Origin: an uncultured Eubacteriales bacterium
GTDB lineage: Bacteria > Bacillota > Clostridia > Lachnospirales > Bianqueaceae
NCBI GenBank assembly: GCA_902783575.1
Contig: CACZRP010000043.1
Span: forward strand, 1 to 63,656
Direction: 5' to 3'
Length of the DNA stretch: 63,656 nt
Within the stretch, counting starts at the first letter, position 1. Every line of letters starts with the position of its first letter. The notes under the pieces were generated by a model. That model saw nothing but the letters and a program-made list of their open reading frames with translations. It was not told the DNA's origin and did no database searches. A program made the position numbers and the translations under genes. Positions 9,417-18,336 of this stretch are shown one piece after another.

Positions 9417-9464
9417 AGAGCATACAGCCCCGATGTATTATTGATTTGAGAAAGGAAAAGAAAC

Positions 9465-11306
9465 ATGCTTTATCCTATTTCAACGGATTCCCGCCTGGCG
9501 GAGGATCTTTCCGGAATTTGGAATTTCCGACTGGATGACGGACATGGCTTTGAAAACGGCTGGACCGGCGAACTGCTGCCCGATCCGCTGACCATGCCGG
9601 TTCCGGCTTCTTATAACGACCTGAAGGAAGGCGTAGACTTCCGTGATCACTATGGCTGGGCCTTTTACCAGCGTTATATCTCCGTGCCCGCTTTCCTCAG
9701 AAAGACCCAGCGGGTGGTGCTTCGCTGCGATGCGGTCACCCATCATGCCCGGGTTTACCTGAATGGTGAGATGATCTGCGAGCACCGGGGCGGCTTCCTG
9801 CCCTTTGAGGTGGAAATCGGGGACAGGCTTCAGGACGGAGACAACCTGCTGACCATCGCCGTGGATAACATCATCGACTACACCACGCTTCCCGTGGGCG
9901 GCGAGAGCAGCATGCTGGGCGGCACTTCCGTGGCCAGCAAGGGCTATAAGAACAAAAAGAAGCAGAACAATCCCAACTTCGACTTCTTCAACTACTGCGG
10001 CATCACCCGTCCGGTGAGAATCATCATCACCCCCAAAACCTACATCGAAGACATCACCGTGACCGCCGATGTGGCGGATCCGCTGGCTGAGAAAGTGGAT
10101 GCGGAGCTTTCCTACCAGGTTAAGATGGCCGGTCCCGAGGCCGGAAATGTTCCCTGCAAGGTGGAGATCATCGACGAAGCCGGCAAAACCGTGGGTGAGG
10201 GCGAAGGTCTGGAGGGAAAAATCCGTCTCACTGATGTCACTCTGTGGCAGCCCATGAAGGCTTATCTTTACACGGTGAAGGTGACCGCCGGGGAGGATGT
10301 GTATGAGCTTCCCTACGGCATCCGCACCATTAAGATCGATGGAATTAAGTTCCTGATCAACGGCCGTCCCTTCTACTTCAAGGGCTATGGCAAGCATGAG
10401 GATACCTTCCCCGCCGGAAGAGGCATGAATGTTCCCATGTATGTGAAGGATCTGTCCATCATGCGCTGGCAGGGAGCCAACAGCTTCCGCACCAGCCACT
10501 ATCCCTACAGCGAAGAGATGATGCGTCTCTGCGACCGGGAGGGCTTTGTGGTCATCGACGAGACCCCCGCCGTGGGCATCAACTTCGACTTCGGCGGCGG
10601 CGCCAACTTCAACGGTCAGCGGGTAAAGACCTTCGATCCGGAGCACGGTATCAAGACCTTTGAGCATCATAAGGACGTGATCCGCGACCTGATCTGCCGC
10701 GACAAGAACCATGCCTGCGTGGTGATGTGGTCCATCGCCAACGAGCCCGATTCCTACAGCGAGGGCGCTTACGAATACTTCGCGCCGCTGTATGAACTGG
10801 CCCGGTCCCTGGATCCCCAGAAGAGACCCTGCACCCTCATCAGCGTGCAGATGGCCGGCGGCCCCGACACGGACTGCTCCGCGAAGCTTTCCGATGTCAT
10901 CTGCCTGAACCGTTACTACGGCTGGTATTACGGCGGTCCCGATCTGGAAGGCCCCGCGGAGGCCCTTCGCGCCGAGCTGAAGGCCTGGGAGAAACTGGGC
11001 AAGCCCCTGATGTTCACCGAGTACGGTGCCGACACCGTCATGGGCATTCACGACACCACTCCCATGATGTACACCGAAGAGTATCAGGTGGACTATTACA
11101 AGATGAACAATGGCGTTTTCGATGAATTCGACTTTGTGGTGGGCGAGCAGGCCTGGAACTTTGCCGACTTCATGACCAGTCAGTCCATGCTCCGGGTTCA
11201 GGGCAACAAGAAGGGCCTTTTCACCCGGGACCGCAAACCGAAGCTGGCGGCTCACTATTTCAAAGAGCGCTGGAACAGCATTCCCAACTTCGACTATAAG
11301 AAATAA
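9465..11306 (+). CDS. uidA: Beta-glucuronidase, GH2
   Basis: Hydrolyses beta-D-glucuronides in the cytoplasm. At 613 residues it fits GH2 beta-glucuronidases. The N-terminal jelly-roll (VVLRCDAVTHHARVYLNG) and immunoglobulin-like domains precede the TIM barrel. The catalytic acid/base is Glu427 in SIANEPDS and the nucleophile is Glu519 in MFTEYGAD. The N-x-K motif that recognises the glucuronate carboxylate is present (Asn581 and Lys583 in RVQGNKKGLFTRDRKPK), which separates it from beta-galactosidases and supports the specificity call. There is no signal peptide. It is the central enzyme of an operon with a GPH symporter and a GH3 enzyme. Confidence 0.95.
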   Translation: MLYPISTDSRLAEDLSGIWNFRLDDGHGFENGWTGELLPDPLTMPVPASYNDLKEGVDFRDHYGWAFYQRYISVPAFLRKTQRVVLRCDAVTHHARVYLNGEMICEHRGGFLPFEVEIGDRLQDGDNLLTIAVDNIIDYTTLPVGGESSMLGGTSVASKGYKNKKKQNNPNFDFFNYCGITRPVRIIITPKTYIEDITVTADVADPLAEKVDAELSYQVKMAGPEAGNVPCKVEIIDEAGKTVGEGEGLEGKIRLTDVTLWQPMKAYLYTVKVTAGEDVYELPYGIRTIKIDGIKFLINGRPFYFKGYGKHEDTFPAGRGMNVPMYVKDLSIMRWQGANSFRTSHYPYSEEMMRLCDREGFVVIDETPAVGINFDFGGGANFNGQRVKTFDPEHGIKTFEHHKDVIRDLICRDKNHACVVMWSIANEPDSYSEGAYEYFAPLYELARSLDPQKRPCTLISVQMAGGPDTDCSAKLSDVICLNRYYGWYYGGPDLEGPAEALRAELKAWEKLGKPLMFTEYGADTVMGIHDTTPMMYTEEYQVDYYKMNNGVFDEFDFVVGEQAWNFADFMTSQSMLRVQGNKKGLFTRDRKPKLAAHYFKERWNSIPNFDYKK

Positions 11307-11320
11307 AAGAGGTACAGAAC

Positions 11321-13045
11321 ATGGTAGATTTAACCAAACGCCCGTTTTATCTGAATGAAGAGCAGATCAAGTGGGTGGAAGATACCTATAACTCCATGAG
11401 CTATGACGAGAAAATCGGTCAGCTCTTTATCAACCTGACCCTGCACCGGGAGCCCGCCTATATTGAAGAGCTCTGCACCAAGTATCATATCGGCGGCGTG
11501 CGCTGGCAGGGAGGAAAGCTGGAAGAGGTCTATGAGCAGAACCGGCTTTTCCAGGAGAAGAGCCGCATTCCGGTGCTGATCGCCGCCAACTGCGAAGCCG
11601 GCGGCAACGGCGCGGTGGGTGAAGGCACCATGGTCGCCACCGGCGCAGCCTGCGCCGCTTCCACCAAGGTGGACACCATGCGGGATATGGCCCGTGTGGG
11701 CGCGGAAGAAGCCCAGGCCATCGGCTGCAACTGGACCTTCGCTCCCGTTTGCGACGTGGTCTCCAACTGGAGAAACACCATCGTCAACACCCGTGCCTAT
11801 GGCAACAACCCCGATCAGATTATTGAGCTTTCCAAAGCCTACATGGAAGAAATGAAAAAGCTCGGCATCGCCTGCGCCGCCAAGCATTTCCCCGGCGACG
11901 GTTCCGAGGAGAGAGATCAGCACCTGATCATGGGCTGCAACGATCTCTCCGTGGAAGAGTGGGATGCCTCTTATGGCAAGGTTTACAAAGCCCTCATCGA
12001 GGCGGATCTTCCCTCCGTCATGGTGGGCCACATCTGCCAGCCGGCCTACACTCGCTACTTCAATCCCACCATCGAGGATAAGGATATCAAACCCGGTACC
12101 CTTCAGAAGGAGCTGCTGCAGGATCTTCTGCGCGGCAAGCTGGGCTTCAACGGCCTGATTGTTACCGATGCCTCCCATATGGCAGGCCTCACCGCCGGCG
12201 CCTCCAGAAAGGATGCCGTTCCCGGTGTCATCGCCGCGGGCTGCGACATGGTGCTGTTCTTCAACGATCCGGAAGAGGACATCGCCTACATGAAGGCCGG
12301 TGTGGAAAGCGGCCTCATCAGCCAGGAGCGTCTCTCTGATGCCCTGCATCGTATTCTTGGTCTGAAGGCCATGCTGGGACTGAATCATCTTCAGTTCCCG
12401 TCCAAAGAAGGCCTGGCCACTGTGGGCAGCGCCGAGCATCACGAAGCCGCCTACAAGGCTGCCGATGAGAGCATCACTCTCGTGAAAGATACCCAGCACA
12501 TCCTGCCCGTCAATCCGGCAGAGAAAAAGCGGGTGCTGCTGTACTACGTCCAGAGCGCGCCGGAATCTCTGGCTCAGGGTTCGGACAAGGGCAAGCAGAT
12601 GCTCATCGACGAGCTGACCGCTGCCGGCTTTGAGGTGACGGCTCCGAAGGATTACTACGAGCTGGAGATGGAGCATCAGAGCCCCTTCAACAAGTTCCGC
12701 ATGATGGAACATCACAGCATGGAGGAGTACAAGGAGAAGTTCGATCTGGTGCTGGAGGTCTTCTCCATGAAGGGCTACGCCCAGACCAACAATGTGCGTC
12801 TGACCTATTCTGTGGGCCATTCCTCCGAGATTCCGTGGTCCGTCCATGAGATCCCCACCATTGGCGTATCTCTTTGCTATACCAATCATCTGTACGACGC
12901 GCCCATGCTGAAGACCTTCATCAACGCCTATGCTCCCACTAAGGAGTACATCCACGCGCTGGTGGAGAAGCTCACGGGCAAAACCGAATTCAAGGGCCAG
13001 TACAATGATCTGGTCTGGTGCGGACGCTGGGAGACCAGACTATGA
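11321..13045 (+). CDS. GH3 glycosidase, NagZ-like
   Basis: Cytoplasmic glycoside hydrolase family 3 protein of 574 residues. The barrel shows GGVRWQGG, the AAKHFPGDGSEERDQH motif and GLIVTDASHMAGL with the nucleophile Asp. The Asp-Gln-His triplet after the GDG motif corresponds to the Asp-His dyad of NagZ-type beta-N-acetylhexosaminidases, which use His as acid/base. A C-terminal alpha/beta region of about 180 residues follows (KRVLLYYVQSAPESLA and onward). NagZ proper lacks this extension in many species. Fourteen bases separate it from uidA. It may remove a second sugar from glucuronide-containing glycans. The substrate is inferred only. Confidence 0.85.
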   Translation: MVDLTKRPFYLNEEQIKWVEDTYNSMSYDEKIGQLFINLTLHREPAYIEELCTKYHIGGVRWQGGKLEEVYEQNRLFQEKSRIPVLIAANCEAGGNGAVGEGTMVATGAACAASTKVDTMRDMARVGAEEAQAIGCNWTFAPVCDVVSNWRNTIVNTRAYGNNPDQIIELSKAYMEEMKKLGIACAAKHFPGDGSEERDQHLIMGCNDLSVEEWDASYGKVYKALIEADLPSVMVGHICQPAYTRYFNPTIEDKDIKPGTLQKELLQDLLRGKLGFNGLIVTDASHMAGLTAGASRKDAVPGVIAAGCDMVLFFNDPEEDIAYMKAGVESGLISQERLSDALHRILGLKAMLGLNHLQFPSKEGLATVGSAEHHEAAYKAADESITLVKDTQHILPVNPAEKKRVLLYYVQSAPESLAQGSDKGKQMLIDELTAAGFEVTAPKDYYELEMEHQSPFNKFRMMEHHSMEEYKEKFDLVLEVFSMKGYAQTNNVRLTYSVGHSSEIPWSVHEIPTIGVSLCYTNHLYDAPMLKTFINAYAPTKEYIHALVEKLTGKTEFKGQYNDLVWCGRWETRL

Positions 13046-13881
13046 GCAGCGCACCTCAGGACTTTATCAAGAAGCACGACTATCTGATCTGTGTCGATTC
13101 AGACGGATGTGCTGTGGATACCATGGATATCAAACATTTCCGCTGCTTCGGCCCCTGCATGGTGGAGGAGTGGAATCTGCAGGAATGGAAGGATGCCATC
13201 CTGGAGCGCTGGAATGAGATCAATCTCTATTCCCTGACCCGGGGCATCAACCGGTTCCTGGGACTGTCCATGGCACTGTCTGAAATCAATGAAACCTATA
13301 CCGCCATCGACGGCATTGAGAAGCTGAAGGCCTGGGCCGAGAATGCCAAAGAGCTTTCCAACGGCGCGCTGGAACAGGAAATCGAGTGCACCGGGGAGCC
13401 CATTCTGAAAAAAGCTCTCAGCTGGTCGAAGGCAGTCAATGCCTCCATCGCCCAGCTTCCCTGGGAGGTGAAAAAAGCCTTCCCCGGCGTGAAGGAAGGC
13501 TTTGAAGCGGTCAAGGACTTTGCGGATATCGCCATCGTTTCCGCTGCCAATCGTGACGCCGTGGAAGAGGAGTGGCAGCGCTTCGGCCTGCTGCCCCTGG
13601 TGGATGTGATGATGTGCCAGGATGTGGGCAATAAAGCTCACTGCATCGGCGTTATGCTGGAGAAGGGCTATGAGCCCGATCATGTGCTGATGTGCGGCGA
13701 CGCCCCCGGAGACCGGGCCGCCGCCGAGAAAAACGGCGTATTCTTCTATCCCATTCTGGTCCGTCACGAGAAAGAAAGCTGGGAGGAATTCCCCCACGCT
13801 GCCGAGCTGCTGAAACAGGGCGCCTACGCTCCCTACGGCCAGCAGAAAGCGGAAGAATTCGTCCGCAATCTGACGAAATAA
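13042..13881 (+). CDS. HAD-superfamily hydrolase of the glucuronide operon
   Basis: A 279-residue HAD-fold protein. The N-terminal nucleophile motif is LICVDSDGCAVDTMDIKH, the Ser/Thr motif is IAIVSAANRDAVEEEW, and the C-terminal acidic motif is VLMCGDAPGDRAAAEKNGVFFYP. The middle carries an unusually long helical cap of about 150 residues. The ATG overlaps the GH3 stop (ATGA at 13042-13045), which shows translational coupling. Its likely role is dephosphorylating a sugar phosphate made in the pathway, but nothing in the sequence fixes the substrate. Confidence 0.82.
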   Translation: MSSAPQDFIKKHDYLICVDSDGCAVDTMDIKHFRCFGPCMVEEWNLQEWKDAILERWNEINLYSLTRGINRFLGLSMALSEINETYTAIDGIEKLKAWAENAKELSNGALEQEIECTGEPILKKALSWSKAVNASIAQLPWEVKKAFPGVKEGFEAVKDFADIAIVSAANRDAVEEEWQRFGLLPLVDVMMCQDVGNKAHCIGVMLEKGYEPDHVLMCGDAPGDRAAAEKNGVFFYPILVRHEKESWEEFPHAAELLKQGAYAPYGQQKAEEFVRNLTK

Positions 13882-13899
13882 TTCAATAACACAAGCATC

Positions 13900-13956
13900 A
13901 AGGGGACGGCCTGCCTGCTCCATCTTATCTCGGATGGTTCAGACAGCCGTCCCCTT
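13900..13956. terminator. Long GGGGACGG-arm hairpin ending glucuronide operon
   Basis: Arms AAGGGGACGGC (13900-13910) and GCCGTCCCCTT (13946-13956) pair perfectly around a 35-base loop. There is no strong T run. It may act as a terminator or be a copy of a small palindromic repeat. A related GGGGACGGTT palindrome is at 48265-48319. Confidence 0.55.
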
Positions 13957-13963
13957 CATTATG

Positions 13964-14127
13964 CTTTGGTGCTATCTATCGCTGCTTGTTGCTTCGAACA
14001 CCAAAGATTGGTGCTATATCGTTGAATTGTGGTGCAATGCACCAGAAAAGCCATAGATAGCACCAATTATTGGTGCTGCGCATGATATTAGTGCTTTGGT
14101 TGCACCAATTATTGGTGCTGCGCATGG
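13964..14127. repeat. Nested GCACCAATTATTGGTGC palindrome array
   Basis: About 165 bp of intergenic DNA rich in GGTGC/GCACC. A 25-bp unit beginning GCACCAATTATTGGTGCTGC, itself a 17-bp palindrome, is repeated identically at 14060-14084 and 14102-14126 (42-bp period). A larger inverted repeat pairs GGTGCTATCTAT (13968-13979) with ATAGATAGCACC (14053-14064). It can fold into several competing hairpins. There is no coding potential. It is a candidate REP/MITE-like element or structured RNA at the 3' end of the leftward YwaF-like gene. Confidence 0.7.
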
Positions 14128-14129
14128 CA

Positions 14130-14924
14130 TTATTGTGCCTCTGGCACCAATGAATTTTTTCTCAGTTTATCGAAGCAGCTGATGATCAGCATCATCAGGG
14201 CCATATAACAGGCCAGTATCGGTATGCAGGGCAGAAGATACAGGAAAGGAACGGGAATCCAGCTGTGGAAAATCTCCAGCAGAGGATTCTGCTCGGTTTC
14301 GAAGGTGAAGAAATAGTTGGCGTGGGGATGAAGACCAGTCACCCGCAGCAGGGCAGTGATGCCGAAGATGACCAGCGCCGTCAGGAGGAATGCGCCGACA
14401 GCCTTAGGCAGATCCTTAAACTTGGGCCTGTAGAGGCCGAAGGTGCCGATGGCCAGAGATTCAATAATGATCATGTAATGGGTACCGAAATATCCCAGCA
14501 TCCGGGGAAGAAACAGGGATACATCCGAAAAACTCACGCCCGGCATGAAAACCGCCATGGCCGCCCCCAGGGGACCGATGAAGAAGGTAAAGCAGAGCAG
14601 CGACCGTCGCTCGGAATAGATGGCGATGGGAATCAGGATCATATTGATGTTGCACAGCTGCAGAGGCAGCTCGCCCCACCAGTTGAAGCCGCCCCGGTAA
14701 GCCGTGAGCTCGTTGAATTCCTTATCGAGGGAAAGAGCATATTTGTAAGCGAAAAATCCGGCGATGGTAATCAGACAGGCACAAAGCAGAACCCTCTTTT
14801 TGACCTGCTTGCTTTTCTTACGGAGACAAAGGGTTCCCAGAATCAGCAAGGCGGCAAAAAACAGGGTAGTCAGCCAGAAGGCCGGATTCAGAGGACGAAA
14901 GATCCAAAAATCGGAAGAGAACAT
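14130..14924 (-). CDS. YwaF/TMEM164-like integral membrane protein
   Basis: A 264-residue protein with about seven hydrophobic segments. The family pattern is visible: ELPLQLCNINMILIP, THYMIIIESLAIG and HANYFF near the C-terminal half. Proteins of this family are called YwaF in Bacillus and belong to the TIGR02206 group. Their function is not established. The start at 14924 is preceded by CAGGAG at about 7 bases. It lies 29 bp downstream of the MerR-type gene in the same direction, so the two are probably cotranscribed. Confidence 0.82.
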   Translation of the reverse strand: MFSSDFWIFRPLNPAFWLTTLFFAALLILGTLCLRKKSKQVKKRVLLCACLITIAGFFAYKYALSLDKEFNELTAYRGGFNWWGELPLQLCNINMILIPIAIYSERRSLLCFTFFIGPLGAAMAVFMPGVSFSDVSLFLPRMLGYFGTHYMIIIESLAIGTFGLYRPKFKDLPKAVGAFLLTALVIFGITALLRVTGLHPHANYFFTFETEQNPLLEIFHSWIPVPFLYLLPCIPILACYMALMMLIISCFDKLRKNSLVPEAQ

Positions 14925-14953
14925 GATGAACTCCTGAGAGACGGAGGGTCTCT

Positions 14954-15454
14954 TTATTCATTAGAATTCGGGTGAGATACTGCGGCGCTGCCGGATCGGA
15001 AATCCCTTACCCTTTCATAGAATTCCTTTAGCTGCGCCGGCTGCTTCTCGGGCGGAAGCTTTTTATAGAACTCAGGATCGCCTACCCGCTGGGCTTCTTT
15101 GAAATACCAGCATTTATAATCAATGACATCCAGCATTTCCTTCAGTTCTTCCATCTGGGCCAGAACCTTTTCCCTCTGGGCTTCGAACATGTCCTGCCGG
15201 GCCTTCAGGGTTTCCGGCCCCCTGGCATAAAGAGCCATAAAGGACTGGATCTGCTTGATGGACATGCCCGATTTTTTCAGGCAGGTAATGGTATAGAGGG
15301 ATTCAAAATCCTCCTCGGAAAACAGCCGGGTGCCGCTCTGGCTTTTCTTGACAAAGGGCAGCAGTCCTTCCTTATCGTAAAAACGCAGGGTATGCTGGCT
15401 GATGCCCGTCCGCTCTGCCACATCTTTTATGGTGTACAAAGTCTTTTCACTCAT
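14954..15454 (-). CDS. MerR-family transcriptional regulator
   Basis: A 166-residue regulator. The winged helix DNA-binding domain is at residues 4-70 (LYTIKDVAERTGISQHTLRF, then YDKEGLLPFVKKSQSGTRLF). It is followed by a coiled-coil dimerisation helix (about 75-110) and a short effector region. It has no metal-binding Cys pattern of the MerR/CueR type, so it is more like the organic-signal SoxR/BltR or Clostridial MerR group. GAGG lies six bases before the ATG at 15454, which is preferred over an in-frame ATG at 15466. The divergent promoter at 15510-15540 has the exact MerR layout, so this protein likely controls the esterase-CMD-AKR-MBL operon. Confidence 0.9.
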   Translation of the reverse strand: MSEKTLYTIKDVAERTGISQHTLRFYDKEGLLPFVKKSQSGTRLFSEEDFESLYTITCLKKSGMSIKQIQSFMALYARGPETLKARQDMFEAQREKVLAQMEELKEMLDVIDYKCWYFKEAQRVGDPEFYKKLPPEKQPAQLKEFYERVRDFRSGSAAVSHPNSNE

Positions 15455-15509
15455 GGAAAACCTCATAAGCAGATTTAAAATAATCTTTGTCTAAAACGGA
15501 AATAATAGC

Positions 15510-15540
15510 TTGACTTAGAGTATACTCTAAGGTCTATGAT
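15510..15540 (+). promoter_or_regulatory. MerR-type promoter with 19-bp spacer and internal palindrome
   Basis: The -35 TTGACT (15510-15515) and -10 TATGAT (15535-15540) are separated by 19 bp instead of 17. The spacer contains the palindrome CTTAGAGTATACTCTAAG. Overlong spacers with a centred dyad are the hallmark of promoters that MerR proteins activate by DNA untwisting. It points toward the esterase gene at 15600. Confidence 0.8.
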
Positions 15541-15599
15541 ATAGCTATCATGATACTTCATCTGTACCGATTCGTCAAGCATGGCAGAAAGGGAAATTT

Positions 15600-16397
15600 A
15601 TGGCTTACCTGGAATTTGAATTTGATTCAAAAACATTGAAAAGACAGGTCTCCTTTAAAGCGATCATTCCCTATGAAAACTTTAAGGGACCCTATCCCAC
15701 CCTGTATCTGCTTCACGGCCTGGGCGGTTCCAGCTCCCGCTGGCTCCATGCCACCAACATACGCTCCCTGGCGGAAAGAATGGGCGTTGCCGTGATTCTG
15801 CCCTCCGGCGAGAACTCCTTCTATGTGGATATTCCCGTTCAGAATGGCTGCTACGGTGACTTCGGCGCTTATATCGGCGAGGAGCTGGTGCAGGTGACCC
15901 GCTAGATGTTCCCCCTTTCCACCAGACGGGAGGATACCTGGATTTCCGGCATGTCCATGGGCGGCTTCGGCGCCTACCGCAACGGCCTCAAATACTGCGA
16001 TACCTTTGGAAAGGTAGCCATTTTTGCCGGTGCGGTGCATTTCTATGAATATGACCGCGAATGGGTCCGGTCCCTGGGCAATACCAGAGGCGAAGTCATG
16101 AACTTTGAACCCCTGGATGAGACCGAAAACACCGACCGCAATCCCCGCTGGCTGATTGGACAGATCGAAAAACAGAATCAGCAGGACGGCACCAATCATT
16201 TTCCTGCCTTTTATATCACCTGCGGCGTGGATGATGCTTTGCTGGGGGCCAACGAATCGCTGGCCAGGGCCCTGAAGGAAGCGGGCGCCGATGTAATTTA
16301 CCAGCCTCGTCCCGGCGGACACACGGCCATCTTCTGCAATGAAAACCTGCCGGATGTTTTCGCTTTTCTGAATCCTCAGACCAAAGCAAGAGACTGA
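15600..16397 (+). pseudogene. Tributyrin-esterase (EstA/esterase D-like) with in-frame amber codon
   Basis: Alpha/beta-hydrolase of the S-formylglutathione hydrolase/tributyrin esterase type. Codons 1-101 read to EELVQVTR, then TAG at 15903-15905, and the same frame continues with MFPLSTRREDTWISG and the nucleophile elbow GMSMGGFGAYR, ending at 16397. Family members read through this point as TR(R/K)MFPLS, so the TAG replaces a Lys or Arg codon (a single AAG to TAG change would do it). The C-terminal part keeps the Asp (CGVDDALL) and His (GGHTAIFC) of the triad. TAG is used as a normal stop elsewhere here (for example 17229-17231 and 38317-38319), so codon reassignment is unlikely. Confidence 0.8.
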
Positions 16398-16427
16398 GGA
16401 AAGGAAAAGCCAAAAGGAGGAATAGCT

Positions 16428-17231
16428 ATGAAAACAGATACATCTTCAGGGCGGATCGAGCGCTGCGGGGAAACCTTCCCCCGATTGTTTGACCATCCGC
16501 CGGTAACCAATCAGGGCAAGGATCCGGAATTTATGCGGATCATGCAGCGTTACATTTTTGGTGAGGTATGGCATGTGGGCTCCCTTTCAGACCGGATGAG
16601 GGCCCTGTGCGAGGTGGCTGCTATGACAGCCATGCATACTCTGCCTGCCCTTAAAAACCATATCCGGTCCGCTTTCAATGCCGGATGCACAGCCCTGGAT
16701 ATCCGGGAAGCCGTCTATCAGTGTTCCCCCTTCACCGGCTTTCCCCATGTGATGGAAGCTCAGGTGGTAATGAATGAGGTGTTTGCCGAGAAGGGAATCG
16801 AGGTTCCTCTTCCCAGCGCAGAAACCAAAAAAGAAGATGAATCCCGGCTGGAAACCGGGAAGGCTCTTCTCGCGGAATTATTCCCGGAAGAAACAAGAAA
16901 GCAGCTGTTCTCGGATTACCGCTTCCTTCCGGAGCCCTACGATGAGTGGCTGCCCTATGCCCTGACGGCCTACGGCATGGCCGACTTTGGCAGCCGCGGC
17001 GTTCTTTCGGTAAAAGAAAGAGAACTGCTGAGCGTGGTGATTCTCGCCGCGGTGGGCGACACCGGATCTTTGCTGAAGCTGCACACCAAAGCCGCCCTGG
17101 CCCTGGGCAATACGCCGGAGGAAATGGTCTGTGCCCTGGTCCAGGCTTCGCCTTATATGGGCCTGCCCCGGCTGCTGGGCGCCGTCTCGCTGATGAGAGA
17201 CCAGCTGCAGGAAGCGGCAGACAACAGATAG
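16428..17231 (+). CDS. Tandem carboxymuconolactone decarboxylase (CMD)-family protein
   Basis: A 267-residue protein with two CMD/AhpD-like helical domains. Residues about 50-118 include LCEVAAMTAMHTLPALKNHI and SPFTGFPHVMEA; residues about 190-262 include LLSVVILAAVGDTGSLLKLH and SPYMGLPRLLGA. The paired HxxxA and P-GFP/GLP patterns are typical. The CxxC of peroxidase-type AhpD is absent, so a disulfide reductase role is not supported. AGGAGG lies 7 bases before the ATG. It is the second gene of the MerR-controlled operon, often associated with redox or aromatic metabolism. Confidence 0.85.
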   Translation: MKTDTSSGRIERCGETFPRLFDHPPVTNQGKDPEFMRIMQRYIFGEVWHVGSLSDRMRALCEVAAMTAMHTLPALKNHIRSAFNAGCTALDIREAVYQCSPFTGFPHVMEAQVVMNEVFAEKGIEVPLPSAETKKEDESRLETGKALLAELFPEETRKQLFSDYRFLPEPYDEWLPYALTAYGMADFGSRGVLSVKERELLSVVILAAVGDTGSLLKLHTKAALALGNTPEEMVCALVQASPYMGLPRLLGAVSLMRDQLQEAADNR

Positions 17232-17314
17232 CAGACAATAGACAACAACCAGGGACTGACGATTCAAAAACAAACTGATCGGATATAATATATAGTCACA
17301 GAAAGGAAACCGCT

Positions 17315-18325
17315 ATGAAGTACACAAAACTTGGAAAATCAGATGTCACCGTATCCAGAATCTGCATTGGCTGCATGGGCTTCGGCGTGCCGGTACCCGG
17401 CGGACATCAGTGGACCCTGGATTATGAGAGCACGAAGGCCATCATCAGCTACGCGCTGGAAAAGGGCATCAACTTCTTTGATACCGCCATGGCCTACTCC
17501 GGCGGCACCAGTGAAGAGTTCATCGGCCGGGCTTTCAGAGAGCTGACCACCCGGGACAAGGTGGTCATCGCCACCAAGTATTCCCCCCGGCGGGAAGCCG
17601 ACCCCAACGGCCCCAGCGGCGCCGAATGGATCCGTCAGTGCCTGGATAACTCCCTGAAGCGCTTGGGCACGGACTATGTGGATCTCTATATCATGCACAG
17701 CTGGGATTACGTCACCCCCATTGAGGAGAGCATGGAGGCACTGAATGAAGCTGTGAAGGCCGGCAAGGTCCGGGCCATCGGCGTTTCCAACTGCTATGCC
17801 TGGCAGCTGGCCCAGGCCAATGCCCTGGCAGAAAAGAACGGCTGGGCTCCCTTTGTTTCCATCCAGGGCCATTACAACCTCATTGCCCGGGAAGAGGAGC
17901 GGGAGATGGCTTCCTTCTGTTATGCCAACGGCATCGCCATGACTCCCTACAGCGCCCTGGCCGCCGGCCGTCTTTCCAGAAAGCCCGGCGAGACCACCAA
18001 GCGCCTGGAGATGGATGCCTACGCCAAGTTCAAATATGACAAGACCGCGGAGCAGGATGGTCTGATCATCGCCCGGGTGGCGGAGCTGGCGGAAAAGAAG
18101 GGCGTCACCATGACCGAGATCGCCCTGGCCTGGCTGCTGACCAAGGTCACTTCCCCCGTGGTGGGCGCCACCAAGCCCCATCATATTGACGGCGCCGTGG
18201 GCGGCGTGGAGCTGGAACTCTCGGCCGAGGATATCGCCTATCTGGAAGAGCTCTACGTGCCCCATGAGCTGGCCGGCGTGATGGCAGGCAGCATCGGCAA
18301 ATATCCCATCAAAAACATCTTCTGA
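17315..18325 (+). CDS. Aldo/keto reductase
   Basis: NAD(P)H-dependent oxidoreductase of 336 residues with a TIM barrel. The catalytic tetrad is visible: Asp56 and Tyr61 in FFDTAMAYSGG, Lys88 in VVIATKYSP, and His in DLYIMHSWDY. The nucleotide-binding end is TSPVVGATKPHHIDGAV. It resembles the YeaE/general-stress AKR group of Clostridia. The substrate is not evident. The ribosome binding site is GAAAGGA about 7 bases before the ATG. The genes around it share direction and short spacing. Confidence 0.92.
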   Translation: MKYTKLGKSDVTVSRICIGCMGFGVPVPGGHQWTLDYESTKAIISYALEKGINFFDTAMAYSGGTSEEFIGRAFRELTTRDKVVIATKYSPRREADPNGPSGAEWIRQCLDNSLKRLGTDYVDLYIMHSWDYVTPIEESMEALNEAVKAGKVRAIGVSNCYAWQLAQANALAEKNGWAPFVSIQGHYNLIAREEEREMASFCYANGIAMTPYSALAAGRLSRKPGETTKRLEMDAYAKFKYDKTAEQDGLIIARVAELAEKKGVTMTEIALAWLLTKVTSPVVGATKPHHIDGAVGGVELELSAEDIAYLEELYVPHELAGVMAGSIGKYPIKNIF

Positions 18326-18336
18326 AAGGAAACAGC

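Noticed and set aside
15903-15905. TAG read as pyrrolysine or another amino acid in the esterase
   Set aside because: TAG ends other intact genes in the window (CMD gene and asnB), and there is no sign of pyl genes here. A nonsense mutation is simpler.
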